This document shows, piece by piece, positions 28,165-37,873 of a DNA stretch of 64,000 nt. The DNA is from RBG-16-34-14 sp963798865 (GTDB lineage: Bacteria > Bacteroidota > Ignavibacteria > Ignavibacteriales > Ignavibacteriaceae), in assembly GCA_963798865.1 (NCBI GenBank), contig CAWCVZ010000022.1:310001-374000 (forward strand). Direction: 5' to 3'. Every line of letters begins with the position of its first letter. Within the stretch, counting starts at the first letter, position 1. The translations under genes were made by a program, and so were the position numbers. Below the pieces are notes generated by a model. That model saw nothing but the letters and a program-made list of their open reading frames with translations, had not been told where the DNA came from and did no database searches.

Positions 28165-30096
28165 TTAATTGTTTGATGAAGTTAAACTCAATAAAGTTTC
28201 ATGTAGTTTATCTTTATTAATCCCATCAATGAACATTCTATACCAAATTTCTGCATTACAAAGTAACCATAATCTTTGACCATGATCCACTTTTTTCTCT
28301 AAATGCTCTGATAGAATATTTTTTATCATCTCACCTTTCAAGTATCCGTTCTCAACAAGTCTGGATGTTTTCAGGAATTTATTAAACAATAATTTATATT
28401 CATCTGCCAGTAAGTATGTAATAGGTGAAGCGAAACCCTGTTTCTTTCGAAAAATTAAATCGTGTGGTAAATATTTTTTAGCAACTTCAATTTCAATTAA
28501 CCTTCTCTTCTTGCCTTTAATTTTATAGTGAGGAGGAATTTGAGCACAAAATTCAGCAAGCTTATGATCAAGAAACGGTGCTCTTGACTCCAAACCGTGA
28601 GCCATTGTCATTCTATCTAAAATCATAACCGGATGATCCGGCATTCTTACCATGCTGTCTGAATAAAGCATTTTATCAATTAGCTCTTTAGCATTTTTAC
28701 TATCGAAATAAAATTTAATACTTTCTTCAGGATCAAAAGCACTCAGATCTTTCTGATACTTTTCTGTAAACAGGTTGTTAAAATATCCGTTTGAAAAATA
28801 AAAATAACTCAAACTCCTCGAATACCTTTCTCCTCCGTTGTTGAAAGAAATCTGATGTATCCACCTTAATTTATGACTAAGACTTTGGTACCAGAATCCT
28901 TCAGGTAATTTTTCCAGCGCCTTTCCAAAAATATTTTTTCTAACAGATGGAGGAATTAAAGCATAATAAGAAGCATATAAGTTCCCATAATACCTGTCAT
29001 ATCCTCCAAATAATTCATCTCCTCCTTCCCCACCTAAAACTACCTTAACATGTTTCCTTGCTAATTCTGATATATAATACATGGCAACGGAAAGCGAATC
29101 TGATGGTTCATCAAGGTGCCAAACTATTTCGGGAAGAGTTTTAATCAAAGAAGGAATGAATTTTAATTCGTGGCTATCTGTTTTATATTTTTCTGCAATC
29201 ATTCTTGCATATTCAATTTCACTATAATTCTTATACGGTACATCCCCTGAAAAAGTTTTTACAGGTTCTTCAGTCATTTGGCTCATTAAGGAAACCACAA
29301 GGCTTGAGTCAACACCCCCGCTTAAATACGCCCCTACAGGAACATCACTAACTAAATGATATTTAACAGAATCCTTAATTTGCTCTTCCAGCATTTCAGT
29401 AAGAGTATTTAAATTTTCTCTCATTTTGGGTTCGTATTGGAGATTCCAATATCTTTCAATATTCAATTTGCCATTTTCATAAACCAGATAATGAGCAGGT
29501 GGTAATTTTTTTATTGATATAAACATTGATCTGGGGGGAGTAATTATCCTTACTGTCAGATATTCATAAAGTGCATTAATATCCATTTCCTTAAGTTCAG
29601 GTTTTAATGCAAGAATTCCTTTTATCTCTGATGAGAATGCAAAATTATTATCACTGTGCCAATAATAAAATGGCTTTTGTCCCAAATGATCCCGAGCAGC
29701 AAACAAACGTTTATTTTTAAAATCATAAATAGCAAATGCAAACATTCCCCTAAAGTGCTTCAAACAGTTAATACCTTCCTGTTCATATAGATGAATTATT
29801 ACTTCGGTATCACTGTTAGTTTTAAACTCACATTTCCCATTAAGTTCTTTGCGGATATCCTTATAGTTATATATTTCTCCGTTAAATGTAATCCAAATAC
29901 TTCCATCAGAGTTTGACATTGGTTGTTGACCGCTGCCAAGATCAATAATAGCTAACCTTCTGTGACCGAGACCGATATTATCCTTAATAAATATTCCCTC
30001 ATCATCCGGTCCACGATGCCTGATGGAATCATTCATTTTTTGAATATCGGATCTGTTAACAACACTATTATTAATGTAACCGGTTATACCACACAT
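28165..30096 (-). CDS. asnB: Asparagine synthase (glutamine-hydrolysing)-like amidotransferase
   Basis: 643 residues, full AsnB length. Catalytic Cys follows the initiator Met (MCGITGY), so the Ntn glutaminase domain is intact, with RHRGPDDEG and FNGEIYNY. The synthetase domain has the PP-loop YLSGGVDSSLV at about residues 256-266, and GGEGGDELFGGYDRYYG. In polysaccharide clusters such paralogues often amidate uronic acids or other carboxyl sugars rather than making asparagine; here it sits after two membrane proteins and an acyltransferase, which supports a glycan role. A second AsnB homologue is at 63006. Confidence 0.85.
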   Translation of the reverse strand: MCGITGYINNSVVNRSDIQKMNDSIRHRGPDDEGIFIKDNIGLGHRRLAIIDLGSGQQPMSNSDGSIWITFNGEIYNYKDIRKELNGKCEFKTNSDTEVIIHLYEQEGINCLKHFRGMFAFAIYDFKNKRLFAARDHLGQKPFYYWHSDNNFAFSSEIKGILALKPELKEMDINALYEYLTVRIITPPRSMFISIKKLPPAHYLVYENGKLNIERYWNLQYEPKMRENLNTLTEMLEEQIKDSVKYHLVSDVPVGAYLSGGVDSSLVVSLMSQMTEEPVKTFSGDVPYKNYSEIEYARMIAEKYKTDSHELKFIPSLIKTLPEIVWHLDEPSDSLSVAMYYISELARKHVKVVLGGEGGDELFGGYDRYYGNLYASYYALIPPSVRKNIFGKALEKLPEGFWYQSLSHKLRWIHQISFNNGGERYSRSLSYFYFSNGYFNNLFTEKYQKDLSAFDPEESIKFYFDSKNAKELIDKMLYSDSMVRMPDHPVMILDRMTMAHGLESRAPFLDHKLAEFCAQIPPHYKIKGKKRRLIEIEVAKKYLPHDLIFRKKQGFASPITYLLADEYKLLFNKFLKTSRLVENGYLKGEMIKNILSEHLEKKVDHGQRLWLLCNAEIWYRMFIDGINKDKLHETLLSLTSSNN

Positions 30097-30119
30097 AAAA
30101 ACCTTGATTATCAGAAATG

Positions 30120-31156
30120 CTAGTTGTGTTCTTTAACTAATACTGTTTCTTTTAACTCTTCAGAATTAATTTTTGCTTTAGAACGGTTTAGAGCACAAAA
30201 AATTACACCGGGAATTAATCCAATAATTACAATAAAATCATTAATAATTCCCAAACTAAATCCCAATGCTTTTGAAACACCCACAAGGCCAAGAAAATAA
30301 ATAGATCCGCCTTCAACGATCCCTAAACCTCCGAAAGAAATCGGGATTCTTACAAGAACCATCATAATTGGAATGTATGCAACAAAATATGTAATAGGAA
30401 CGGAAAGACTTAATCCCGTAGCTATTAAAAAATTAATGAAAATCCCCGTAAATATTTCTGCCAGAGTTAAAATAAAAAATACTAAAAGCACAGTCTTCTT
30501 TTTCTTATAAGATTGATATGAAAAAATAAGCTTTTGAATTTTGGGTGAGATTTTGTTCCAGAACTTTTTGTTTTCAATAGACTTTAATAGTTTAACAATA
30601 ATACCTGAAGCTTTATCATTGAATGAAATGACCATAAAAAGAAAACCCAGGAATGATAATACCGCCAGAATAATAATTACACCACTCATATCAATTTTTA
30701 AATCAGTAAGTTTTTTAAGCATAAGAAAAACCGCTAATAACCCGTAAACAAACAAAGCAAGAAATCCAAAAAGCCTTTCAACTAAAATTGAAGCAATAAC
30801 AATCAGACATAGAAAAATTTTTTTTTACTATTAAGTGTGTTTTTAATAACATCGGCGCCAACAGTGGCCGGTAATATTAATCCAACAAAATTTGATATAT
30901 AATAAATTTTAATTACTTCATATAAACTAATCTTAATTCCTATAACTCTTAATAATAGATTCCACTTAAATGCCATTATTATTAAATCTATAGTAAATAC
31001 AAAAAAAGCAAATAAAAAAAACCAATAGTTTATATCTTTTAGCGCATTAATTTCCTCACCAAAGTCAATCAAGCCAATAATTATACAAAGTAAAATTATA
31101 CTAACTAAAACATGAAAATATTTACTTATTTTTTTCAAAGAATTAATTCTTTTCAA
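30120..31156 (-). CDS. LPG-synthase-like integral membrane protein (UPF0104 family), one frameshift
   Basis: About 345 residues with seven or more membrane helices. YYISNFVGLILPATVGADVIK and PISFGGLGIVEG are the signatures of the flippase-like domain of lysylphosphatidylglycerol synthases (UPF0104/AglD-like). The frame breaks at 30815-30824 where a run of nine A on the coding strand needs ten; the restored join reads SKKKIFLCLIVIASILVERLFGF. A typical homopolymer miscount. It begins 14 bases after the acyltransferase and ends 23 before AsnB. Such proteins probably move or flip lipid-linked substrates. A paralogue lies at 33018-34328. Confidence 0.8.
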
Positions 31157-31170
31157 AGATTGTAAATTAT

Positions 31171-31923
31171 TTAGCTTTGGTTACCACGTTCTCTTACAAC
31201 TTTAGCCGGAGCGCCAACTGCAATAGTGAAGGATGGCAAATTTTTATTTACCATTGATGAAGCACCAATAACAACACCTTCACCAATTTCAACGCCATCA
31301 AGGATTGTAACCCCGGTTCCAAACCAGGAATTCTTTCCTATAATTATTGGTCCTTTAGAATATGCTATTTGATCCATTATCGGAGTTTCAAGATCATCAA
31401 ATTTATACAAACCGGCACTTATATAACAATTACCTGCAGTAAGCACTGCTTCACCAATATCTACACCAGACATTGAAACTACAACTGAGTTGCTGCCAAG
31501 ACTTGCACGCTTTCGTAATTTTATATATCCTGACTTGGCAAGAATCATGCAATTACGATTAATAATAACATTATCTTCAATATTTAATCCTATTTCACCT
31601 GCACCCCTTCCATCAATTAGGCAATTATCATCAATTGTTACAAAATTGCCAATTACAATATTTTTGGGGTGCCTAATAACTACATTTCTACCTATAATTA
31701 AGCCTCGCCCTACTTGTTTAAACAAACTTTTGTAAAATTTTTTTCGTAAAAAGAATCCTAAACCACCTGGCATTGGGCCCAAGAGAGAAGTTACCAATTC
31801 ATAAAATATGAACTGAAAAAAATTAACATTACCGGTAGTTAGTTCTTTATAAACTTTTAGAGGTGAGGTTTGACTCTTTGAAATTTTATCTCTGATAATT
31901 TCTGATTTCTGAATTTCTTTCAT
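31171..31923 (-). CDS. Hexapeptide-repeat acyltransferase (LbH fold)
   Basis: 250 residues with hexapeptide repeats in the last two thirds (VIRHPKNIVIGNFVTID, IGKNSWFGTGVTILDGVEIG, VVIGASSMV), which form a left-handed beta-helix. Members transfer acetyl or longer acyl groups from CoA or ACP to sugars. The final NLPSFTIAVGAPAKVVRERG is characteristic of sugar O-acetyltransferases. It lies between the hydroxylase and the UPF0104 protein with gaps of 42 and 14 bases. Substrate unknown; O-acetylation of glycan or lipid head group is most likely. Confidence 0.85.
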   Translation of the reverse strand: MKEIQKSEIIRDKISKSQTSPLKVYKELTTGNVNFFQFIFYELVTSLLGPMPGGLGFFLRKKFYKSLFKQVGRGLIIGRNVVIRHPKNIVIGNFVTIDDNCLIDGRGAGEIGLNIEDNVIINRNCMILAKSGYIKLRKRASLGSNSVVVSMSGVDIGEAVLTAGNCYISAGLYKFDDLETPIMDQIAYSKGPIIIGKNSWFGTGVTILDGVEIGEGVVIGASSMVNKNLPSFTIAVGAPAKVVRERGNQS

Positions 31924-31965
31924 ACTAATTTTTATAATATTTAATAATTCCGGAATGCAACTTTT

Positions 31966-33021
31966 TCACATTTTAATTTCGGTATTAGTGTTAATTGATT
32001 TCTTCCTGAGAATATAAATTAAACTATTAAAAATAGCCTTAAAAGGATAGAGTGTTTGTCTAATTAGTGTTGAGATAATCCCTTTAAAGCTTGTATCCTT
32101 TTCGATAGGGAAGTTTTCATTAACGCCTGTTTCAGGATACACATCATATTTTTTATATTGTGTTCCGAAAATATAATCCCAGAAACTGAATAACACTCCG
32201 AAGTTTTTATCAAAATGCTCAGGTTCAATGGAATGATGAATGCGGTGAGATTGAGGCGTAACTAAAATATATCTTAAAAAACCATAATTAGTTTTTAAAT
32301 TAGAATGATAAATCCGTGTGTGCCACCGGTTAAATAATATCCATCCTAAGGATGTGGGCAAGAATGCTTCATTTACCAGGCTTAAAAAAGGTATGAAACG
32401 AATCGAATAGGAAATTAAATCTTCAACAATATGAACCCTGTAATCAGTAAACATATTAAGCTCACGCTGAGAATGATGAACAACATGAAAATGCCAGAAC
32501 CAGGGGATTTTATGCCTTACATAATGATTAAACCATCCTAAAAAATCTCCGACAAGAATTACAGCTGCAATTTGTAATGCAACCGGCCAGTGAGATACCA
32601 TTTCTATTTTTAAAAAATTTAAATGGTTCTCAAAATAATTGGTAAGTGTATCACTATAAATCCCAAGAAAAAGGGAAAATAGAAATGCATACAGTAAAAA
32701 CCATATAAAATCAATAAGAAAACTTATAGAAAAAATTTGGGGAGTTAGTTTAGCGGGAACTATAATTTGAATAACTAATATTCCCAAAATAAAAATGTAA
32801 AAATAATATGAAGTTAATTCACCGCTGCTAATTTCCGTAATACACCTTATTATGAAGAAATAAATGGATGGGTAACTATCTTGTATAAAAATTTTGAAAG
32901 ATTCAAAATCTTGGAAATTAAAATTGATGAAAGAAATAAAACCTAAAGTTGAAATAATTAATCCCGAAATCAGAATTATTAAAATACTTTTTGAATTTTT
33001 TTTAGATACTGAGTTCATCAT
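31966..33021 (-). CDS. Sterol desaturase / fatty acid hydroxylase superfamily protein
   Basis: 351 residues with about five hydrophobic helices. It carries the di-iron histidine clusters of the family: HYVRH near residue 167, HVVHHSQ at about 178 and HRIHHS at about 260. Members hydroxylate or desaturate lipid chains in the membrane using O2. Its ATG at 33021 overlaps the TGA of the upstream PAS-containing frame (ATGA), indicating translational coupling. In this operon with glycerol-3-phosphate dehydrogenase and flippase-like proteins, a membrane-lipid substrate is the natural inference. No reductase partner is seen nearby. Confidence 0.87.
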   Translation of the reverse strand: MMNSVSKKNSKSILIILISGLIISTLGFISFINFNFQDFESFKIFIQDSYPSIYFFIIRCITEISSGELTSYYFYIFILGILVIQIIVPAKLTPQIFSISFLIDFIWFLLYAFLFSLFLGIYSDTLTNYFENHLNFLKIEMVSHWPVALQIAAVILVGDFLGWFNHYVRHKIPWFWHFHVVHHSQRELNMFTDYRVHIVEDLISYSIRFIPFLSLVNEAFLPTSLGWILFNRWHTRIYHSNLKTNYGFLRYILVTPQSHRIHHSIEPEHFDKNFGVLFSFWDYIFGTQYKKYDVYPETGVNENFPIEKDTSFKGIISTLIRQTLYPFKAIFNSLIYILRKKSINTNTEIKM

Positions 33022-34328
33022 TTAATATTACCCTCTTTTTTCTGACTAAGCGGTTTTTGAATATTCCTTTCAGCCGTAAGAATTCCGGTAACTTTTCCTT
33101 CAGAATCTTTAATTGGAAATACCGATAAAGAGATATTAAACACGTTTACCTTTTTGGGTTATTCTATCAGTTTCAAGTGAAGTAATCTCTTCCCCAAGCA
33201 TAATTTTTTTAAATATTCTTCTCTTTCAACTAAACGATTTTGGGAATAATAATAGAGATATTTTTACCGATTGCTTCTTTAGAAGAATATCCATAAATTT
33301 GTTCAGCTCCTTTATTCCATTTCAGAATTGTCCCGTCAAGGGCTTTTTCAATATTAGCTTCAATCGATTTTATTTCTTTAAGGTTTCTGTTAAAAGCATA
33401 AAAAATTCCCCCGGAAGAATTCCAATAATGGTAACAAAATGAATAAGTATGCCGATGTCAAAACCAATAGTGCCGTAATGTTTACTAGAGATAAGAAATA
33501 AATAAATACACTTTCATTGATTCCAAAGCCATCAAATGAAACCGGCATTCTAATTAAAACAAGATTTAACGGCACAAATGCTGTAAAATAAAGCAAGGAT
33601 ATATTTGTGTTTAGACCCAAGGTGACAATGTAACTACATAAAACACTGGTAAAAATTTCGAGGAAAGTCAAAATACAAAAACTTATAAGAGAAGCTTTAT
33701 ATTTTTTATGAGATGAATATGCAATAATTAAATCAAGTGCGGCGGGAGCAATTTTGTGCCAGAATTTTTTTTCTTTTTTTGAAATAAAGAATCTTATTAT
33801 ACCCCTAATCACTTTTTTGTTAAGAGAAAGGAGAAAAAATCCTATTCCTATTGAAATTAGAAAAATTAAAACCATAAAAAGATTTTTTATATCAAAACTA
33901 AGAGTAGTAACAATATTAATAAGCAAAATAAATCCCAGCAAAGCAGCAACAAACAAACAAAGAAAACCCAAAATTCGTTCAACAATAATAACAGAAACGA
34001 CTTCCGTTGTTAAGTATCCTTTTTGGGAAACATAGTATGATCTTACTACGTCAGTCCCGATAGTAGGTGGTAGGAACAAACCTAAAAAATTTCCGATATA
34101 ATATATTTTTGTAGCTTCAAAAAGAGATATATTAATTTTCTTTGTTTGTAAAAGTATTCTCCATTTAAAAGCCATTAATACACGATTAAATGTTATTAAT
34201 ACAAATGCCAAAATAAAATATTCATATTTAGAATTCTGAATAGCTCTTTCAATTTCTTTAAAATTAATCCAGTTAAAAAGAATAACTATTAATACGATAC
34301 TAATCGATATTTGAATGATCCTTTTCAA
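33018..34328 (-). CDS. UPF0104 (LPG-synthase-like) membrane protein, apparently fused to a C-terminal PAS domain; several frameshifts
   Basis: The N-terminal ~300 residues form the flippase-like membrane domain (IYYIGNFLGLFLPPTIGTDVV, MPVSFDGFGINES). Two single-base shifts near 33480 and 33408 (GGGGG needing one more G) lead into GILPGGIFYAFNRNLKEIKS, after which the same frame reads a PAS domain: EKALDGTILKWNKGAEQIYGYS, then after more shifts NISLSVFPIKDSEGKVTGILTAERN. It stops in ATGA overlap with the next gene. So the PAS part is in the same translational unit with no stop between. PAS modules usually sense small molecules or redox state; a fused sensor on a lipid flippase would be unusual. 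Breaks at least four; error or decay both possible. Confidence 0.6.
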
Positions 34329-34385
34329 TATTAACTTTCTAAAAAAGGGATTGATGGATAGAAGTTGTTTTCAAGAATGGATAGT

Positions 34386-35122
34386 TTATTTCCTGCACAC
34401 GGCTGCAATTTTTTTTGTAAATATTTTATTCGATTTCCCGTACAGAATAAAATTAATCCTAAAGTAAATTGCATTTATTTTATCAATAATCATAGCAATG
34501 TAATTCACAGGATTATTAAAAAAAACATATAAATTAAGAGGAAAGACCTTAATCTCTCTGTATTTTACATGTTCCAATACCTGTCTGAGACTATACTCGG
34601 TAAATGTAAAATAATGATCAAAATTTTGAGCGAGAGATTCGGAACCGACAATGGGGTTTGCACCATTAATCGACATGAACAATTAAAGTTCCATTATCGG
34701 TAAGATTATCTTTACATAATTTTAAAAAGTCTATAAGCTCTTCTTTTGTCAGATGATTAATTTCCTGTTCAGCAATAATCAGTTCGAACTTCTGCCTACC
34801 AGATAAATTATTATACAAAAATTCAAAAGCTCTTTCGGGTTTACAGTTTAAACCTCTCTTAACCCATGGCTTACTTTTCAGGATCAGAATCAATACCCAA
34901 AACATTTTTATAACCATTTCTGTTCATCATATCCACAAAATATCCCGGGCCGCAGCTTACTATTAATGTCTTTACATTTTTATCTTCCGGTAAATATTTT
35001 AAATAATTGTATTTATAAAACGTGTAAAGAGTTGTGTAACCTTTTTCAACATCCTCAGGACCCTCCCAGAATGTATCAAAGGCTTCAATTTGAGCTGCTA
35101 ACTCTGTAGATCTTCTCATCAA
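34386..35122 (-). CDS. Class I SAM-dependent methyltransferase, two frameshifts
   Basis: About 245 residues once joined. From 35122 the protein reads VKTLIVSCGPGYFVDMMNRNGY (SAM motif I) and VLGIDSDP (acidic motif); shifts near 34880 and 34675 link to ERAFEFLYNN...IIAEQEINHL and then GSESLAQNFDHYFTFTEYS. It ends with a hydrophobic region (LYVFFNNPVNYIAMIID). The conserved QEINHLTKEELI part matches methyltransferases found in capsule and EPS clusters. It lies 30 bases after the epimerase gene and 57 before the UPF0104 gene. Confidence 0.72.
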
Positions 35123-35152
35123 AAAAAATCTCCAATCTTTCTCTTATAAATA

Positions 35153-36145
35153 TCATATTAATTGCATTTCGTTGTACCAATCCCGGGTTTCATCAATCCC
35201 TTTTCGAAAATTATAGGAAGGGTTAAACCCAAGTATTTTTTTTGCTTTCTCTGTAGACAGAGAAAAACTTTTAACAAAAAAATCCATCCTTCTTCGGTGA
35301 AGGGGCGGCTGAATGCCAAGAGGACGCAAAACATTTTCCAAAACTGCAGCAGTAAAAAGCATTGGAATAAGCGGAATATGAAACTTAGGAACCTGCGCTC
35401 CAAGACTCTCTGCAATAATTTTAACCATTTCATTAGTTGTTATAGGATTTGGCCCTCCTAATAAAAATACTTTACCGACTGCTTCATCTTTTTTAGCAGC
35501 AAGTAAAAATCCATCTATAAGATCTTCAACATAAATAAGATGATGAAGATTTTTGCCTTTTCCTATAATGAAAAACATATTTTTTTTAATACCCTTGAAA
35601 GCTTTCAATAATCTTCTATCACCTGGACCATAGGTTTCGGGAATACGAACTGCTACTGTTGGTAATTTTGAATTGTAAGATAAAACAAGTTTTTCTGCCT
35701 CAAGTTTTGTTTTGCCATAAATATTTGTTGGATTACAAGGTGAGTTTTCATCAATAACCCCGCTCATTGAACCATAAACTCCAATAGTACTTCCATATAT
35801 AAATCTTTTAACCTTAGAATTGATTGCTGCTTCAAGAAGATTTTTTGTACCTGTTACATTAACATCCCAAAATTTTTGATCGGGAATATTCATTTCATGT
35901 TGTGCTGCGGCAAGATGAAAAATTAAATCAACATTTTTTACCGCATTATTTAATAAGCTGTTATCAGATAATGATCCGACAATAACTTCAATGCCCTGTT
36001 TTTGAATTAACTTATTATTTTCTTTTTCTGCTTCAGTGTTTTCCTGACCCAACACTCTTACTTTGTGCCCGTTGGAAATACATCGCAAGGCTAATCTTGA
36101 TCCAATAAAACCTGTACCTCCGGTAATTAATATATTCACTTTCAA
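35153..36145 (-). CDS. NAD(P)-dependent epimerase/dehydratase (extended SDR, 3beta-HSD-like)
   Basis: 330 residues. GGTGFIG at residues 9-15 binds the dinucleotide, and YGKTK near 142 is the catalytic Tyr-Lys pair. The C-terminal PPLHRRRMDFFVKSFSLST resembles the 3-beta-hydroxysteroid-dehydrogenase-like branch rather than sugar-nucleotide epimerases such as GalE, so the substrate may be a lipid or polyketide alcohol as well as a sugar. It starts 12 bases after the glycerol-3-phosphate dehydrogenase stop. Confidence 0.82.
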   Translation of the reverse strand: MKVNILITGGTGFIGSRLALRCISNGHKVRVLGQENTEAEKENNKLIQKQGIEVIVGSLSDNSLLNNAVKNVDLIFHLAAAQHEMNIPDQKFWDVNVTGTKNLLEAAINSKVKRFIYGSTIGVYGSMSGVIDENSPCNPTNIYGKTKLEAEKLVLSYNSKLPTVAVRIPETYGPGDRRLLKAFKGIKKNMFFIIGKGKNLHHLIYVEDLIDGFLLAAKKDEAVGKVFLLGGPNPITTNEMVKIIAESLGAQVPKFHIPLIPMLFTAAVLENVLRPLGIQPPLHRRRMDFFVKSFSLSTEKAKKILGFNPSYNFRKGIDETRDWYNEMQLI

Positions 36146-36157
36146 TAATCCTTGCTG

Positions 36158-37873
36158 CTATTCTGCATATTCAAGTTGATTGGAATAAGACTTTATTGAA
36201 GCGTGTAAATTATAAAATTCTTCTGTTTCAGAAATTTCTTTTTTCATTTTGTTCTCACTCCAATTCAGTTCCTTCGCCATAATTTCTGCACAGGTTTTTA
36301 TAGCTTCACTTCCAGGGTGTCCAGTCGTACCGAGGTCAGTTCTTCGTAGGACAATATCTTTGAGTTTTAAAGCCATTTCTTTTTTAATTCCATGGACAAC
36401 TTCTGCTTTTAGCACGTTGGAATTATCCACAACTTCTGCTAAGTCAGGATTATCCTTTATAATTTCCAAAACTTCATTATAATTAGAACCATAATTATGA
36501 AGTAATGCCTTTAATGATTTTTGTTCAATCTTATTATTCCATTGCTGATTCGCCCCGGTAAACATAGAATCAAATGAAGAAAACTCTCCTCCGGATAAAG
36601 GTGTATATTTTGATTTAGAGACATTTACTTTTTTATCAAACTTGAAAGAAATGAGATCAATAACTTTTTCAGCCATACCTCTGCCCATTGTGGCTCTAAC
36701 CCCGATAAGAGAAATTACACCTTCAATATTATCTGCAGCCTTATGATCAATTAGAATTGATCTTTTTCCAAAACTCATTCTTTTTGATCCCGGAGTATTT
36801 TCACCAAAGAGAGTAAGACCGGTATTTACAAGTGCAATATCATTAGTGGTAAGTTCCAAATCAGGATAAGCTTCATTCACTTCTGAAATGAATTGTTCAA
36901 TTTCATCCTCAGTAACAAATATCTTATCTTCACTTTTGTCCCAAACTATATGCCATACACCAACCATTAGTTTATTTCTATCAAGCCAGGGTACAATAAA
37001 AACATGCCTTCCGCCTCTATCAATTACAGTATCAACATCATGAGTCTTTAATGTAGTGGCTAAAGCAAAATTATTAATAGCCGGCCGATTTAAAACAAAA
37101 GCTGTGTCTCTTGAAAATGAAGGTCTTGGCTTAATATCTATTCCGGAATTATTTAAAAACTTAGCTGCCCATGGTCCCGTTGTATTAATAATTATTTTCC
37201 CTCTTATATCAAAAGTATTTCCATCTAATTTATCTTTAACTTTAACACCATAACACCTATTATTTTTTATCAATAAAGTTTCAGCTTCTGTATAATTAAC
37301 TGCATCCGCTCCCATCTCGCAGGCACTTTTAATAAACGTTAAAACTAATCTTGCTGGACTATACATCTGAGCATCATTAAAAACAGCTCCGCCTGTTAAA
37401 TCATTTTTCTTAATACCGGGGAAAAGATTTAATACCTCATCTTTAGATAACGAATAACATAAAGGAATTTTTCTTTGTGGATCATTTATTTTATAGTTGC
37501 GACCTGCAGTTATTGAATCGTATAAAAACATTCCTAATTTCAAAACTTCCTTACCTTTCATCCCATGTCCGAAAGTTGGAATAAGAATCGGTAAAGGAGT
37601 TACAAGATGGGGGGCAATTCTCAGGAAAGCTGAACGTTCCATACTTGATTCACGCAGGCGAATTAAATCTCCATGCTGAATATACCTTATACCGCCATGA
37701 ACCATTTTATAATGATTAGCAGAAGTAGCTTCGCAAAAATCACCTCTTTCAATTAAACAGGCAGACAGGCCTCTGTGAGATGCTTCCCAAAGTGCACACG
37801 CACCAAACATACCTCCGCCTATAATTACAACATCGTATTCTTTATTTGTTAATTTATGTAAATCTCTTTTCAT
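36158..37873 (-). CDS. glpD: FAD-dependent glycerol-3-phosphate dehydrogenase/oxidase
   Basis: 571 residues, typical for GlpD/GlpO. GGGMFGA (19-25) is the FAD Rossmann motif; MVHGGIRYIQHGD and IVPWLDRNKLMVG are family signatures; the C-terminal RRTDLGTTGHPG domain is the DAO_C domain. Normally oxidises sn-glycerol 3-phosphate to dihydroxyacetone phosphate and feeds electrons to quinone. Its position inside a glycan/lipid cluster, overlapping the GT4 gene by 4 bases (ATGA), suggests a dedicated role in making a glycerol-derived or keto-sugar intermediate; that is inference. Confidence 0.85.
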   Translation of the reverse strand: MKRDLHKLTNKEYDVVIIGGGMFGACALWEASHRGLSACLIERGDFCEATSANHYKMVHGGIRYIQHGDLIRLRESSMERSAFLRIAPHLVTPLPILIPTFGHGMKGKEVLKLGMFLYDSITAGRNYKINDPQRKIPLCYSLSKDEVLNLFPGIKKNDLTGGAVFNDAQMYSPARLVLTFIKSACEMGADAVNYTEAETLLIKNNRCYGVKVKDKLDGNTFDIRGKIIINTTGPWAAKFLNNSGIDIKPRPSFSRDTAFVLNRPAINNFALATTLKTHDVDTVIDRGGRHVFIVPWLDRNKLMVGVWHIVWDKSEDKIFVTEDEIEQFISEVNEAYPDLELTTNDIALVNTGLTLFGENTPGSKRMSFGKRSILIDHKAADNIEGVISLIGVRATMGRGMAEKVIDLISFKFDKKVNVSKSKYTPLSGGEFSSFDSMFTGANQQWNNKIEQKSLKALLHNYGSNYNEVLEIIKDNPDLAEVVDNSNVLKAEVVHGIKKEMALKLKDIVLRRTDLGTTGHPGSEAIKTCAEIMAKELNWSENKMKKEISETEEFYNLHASIKSYSNQLEYAE

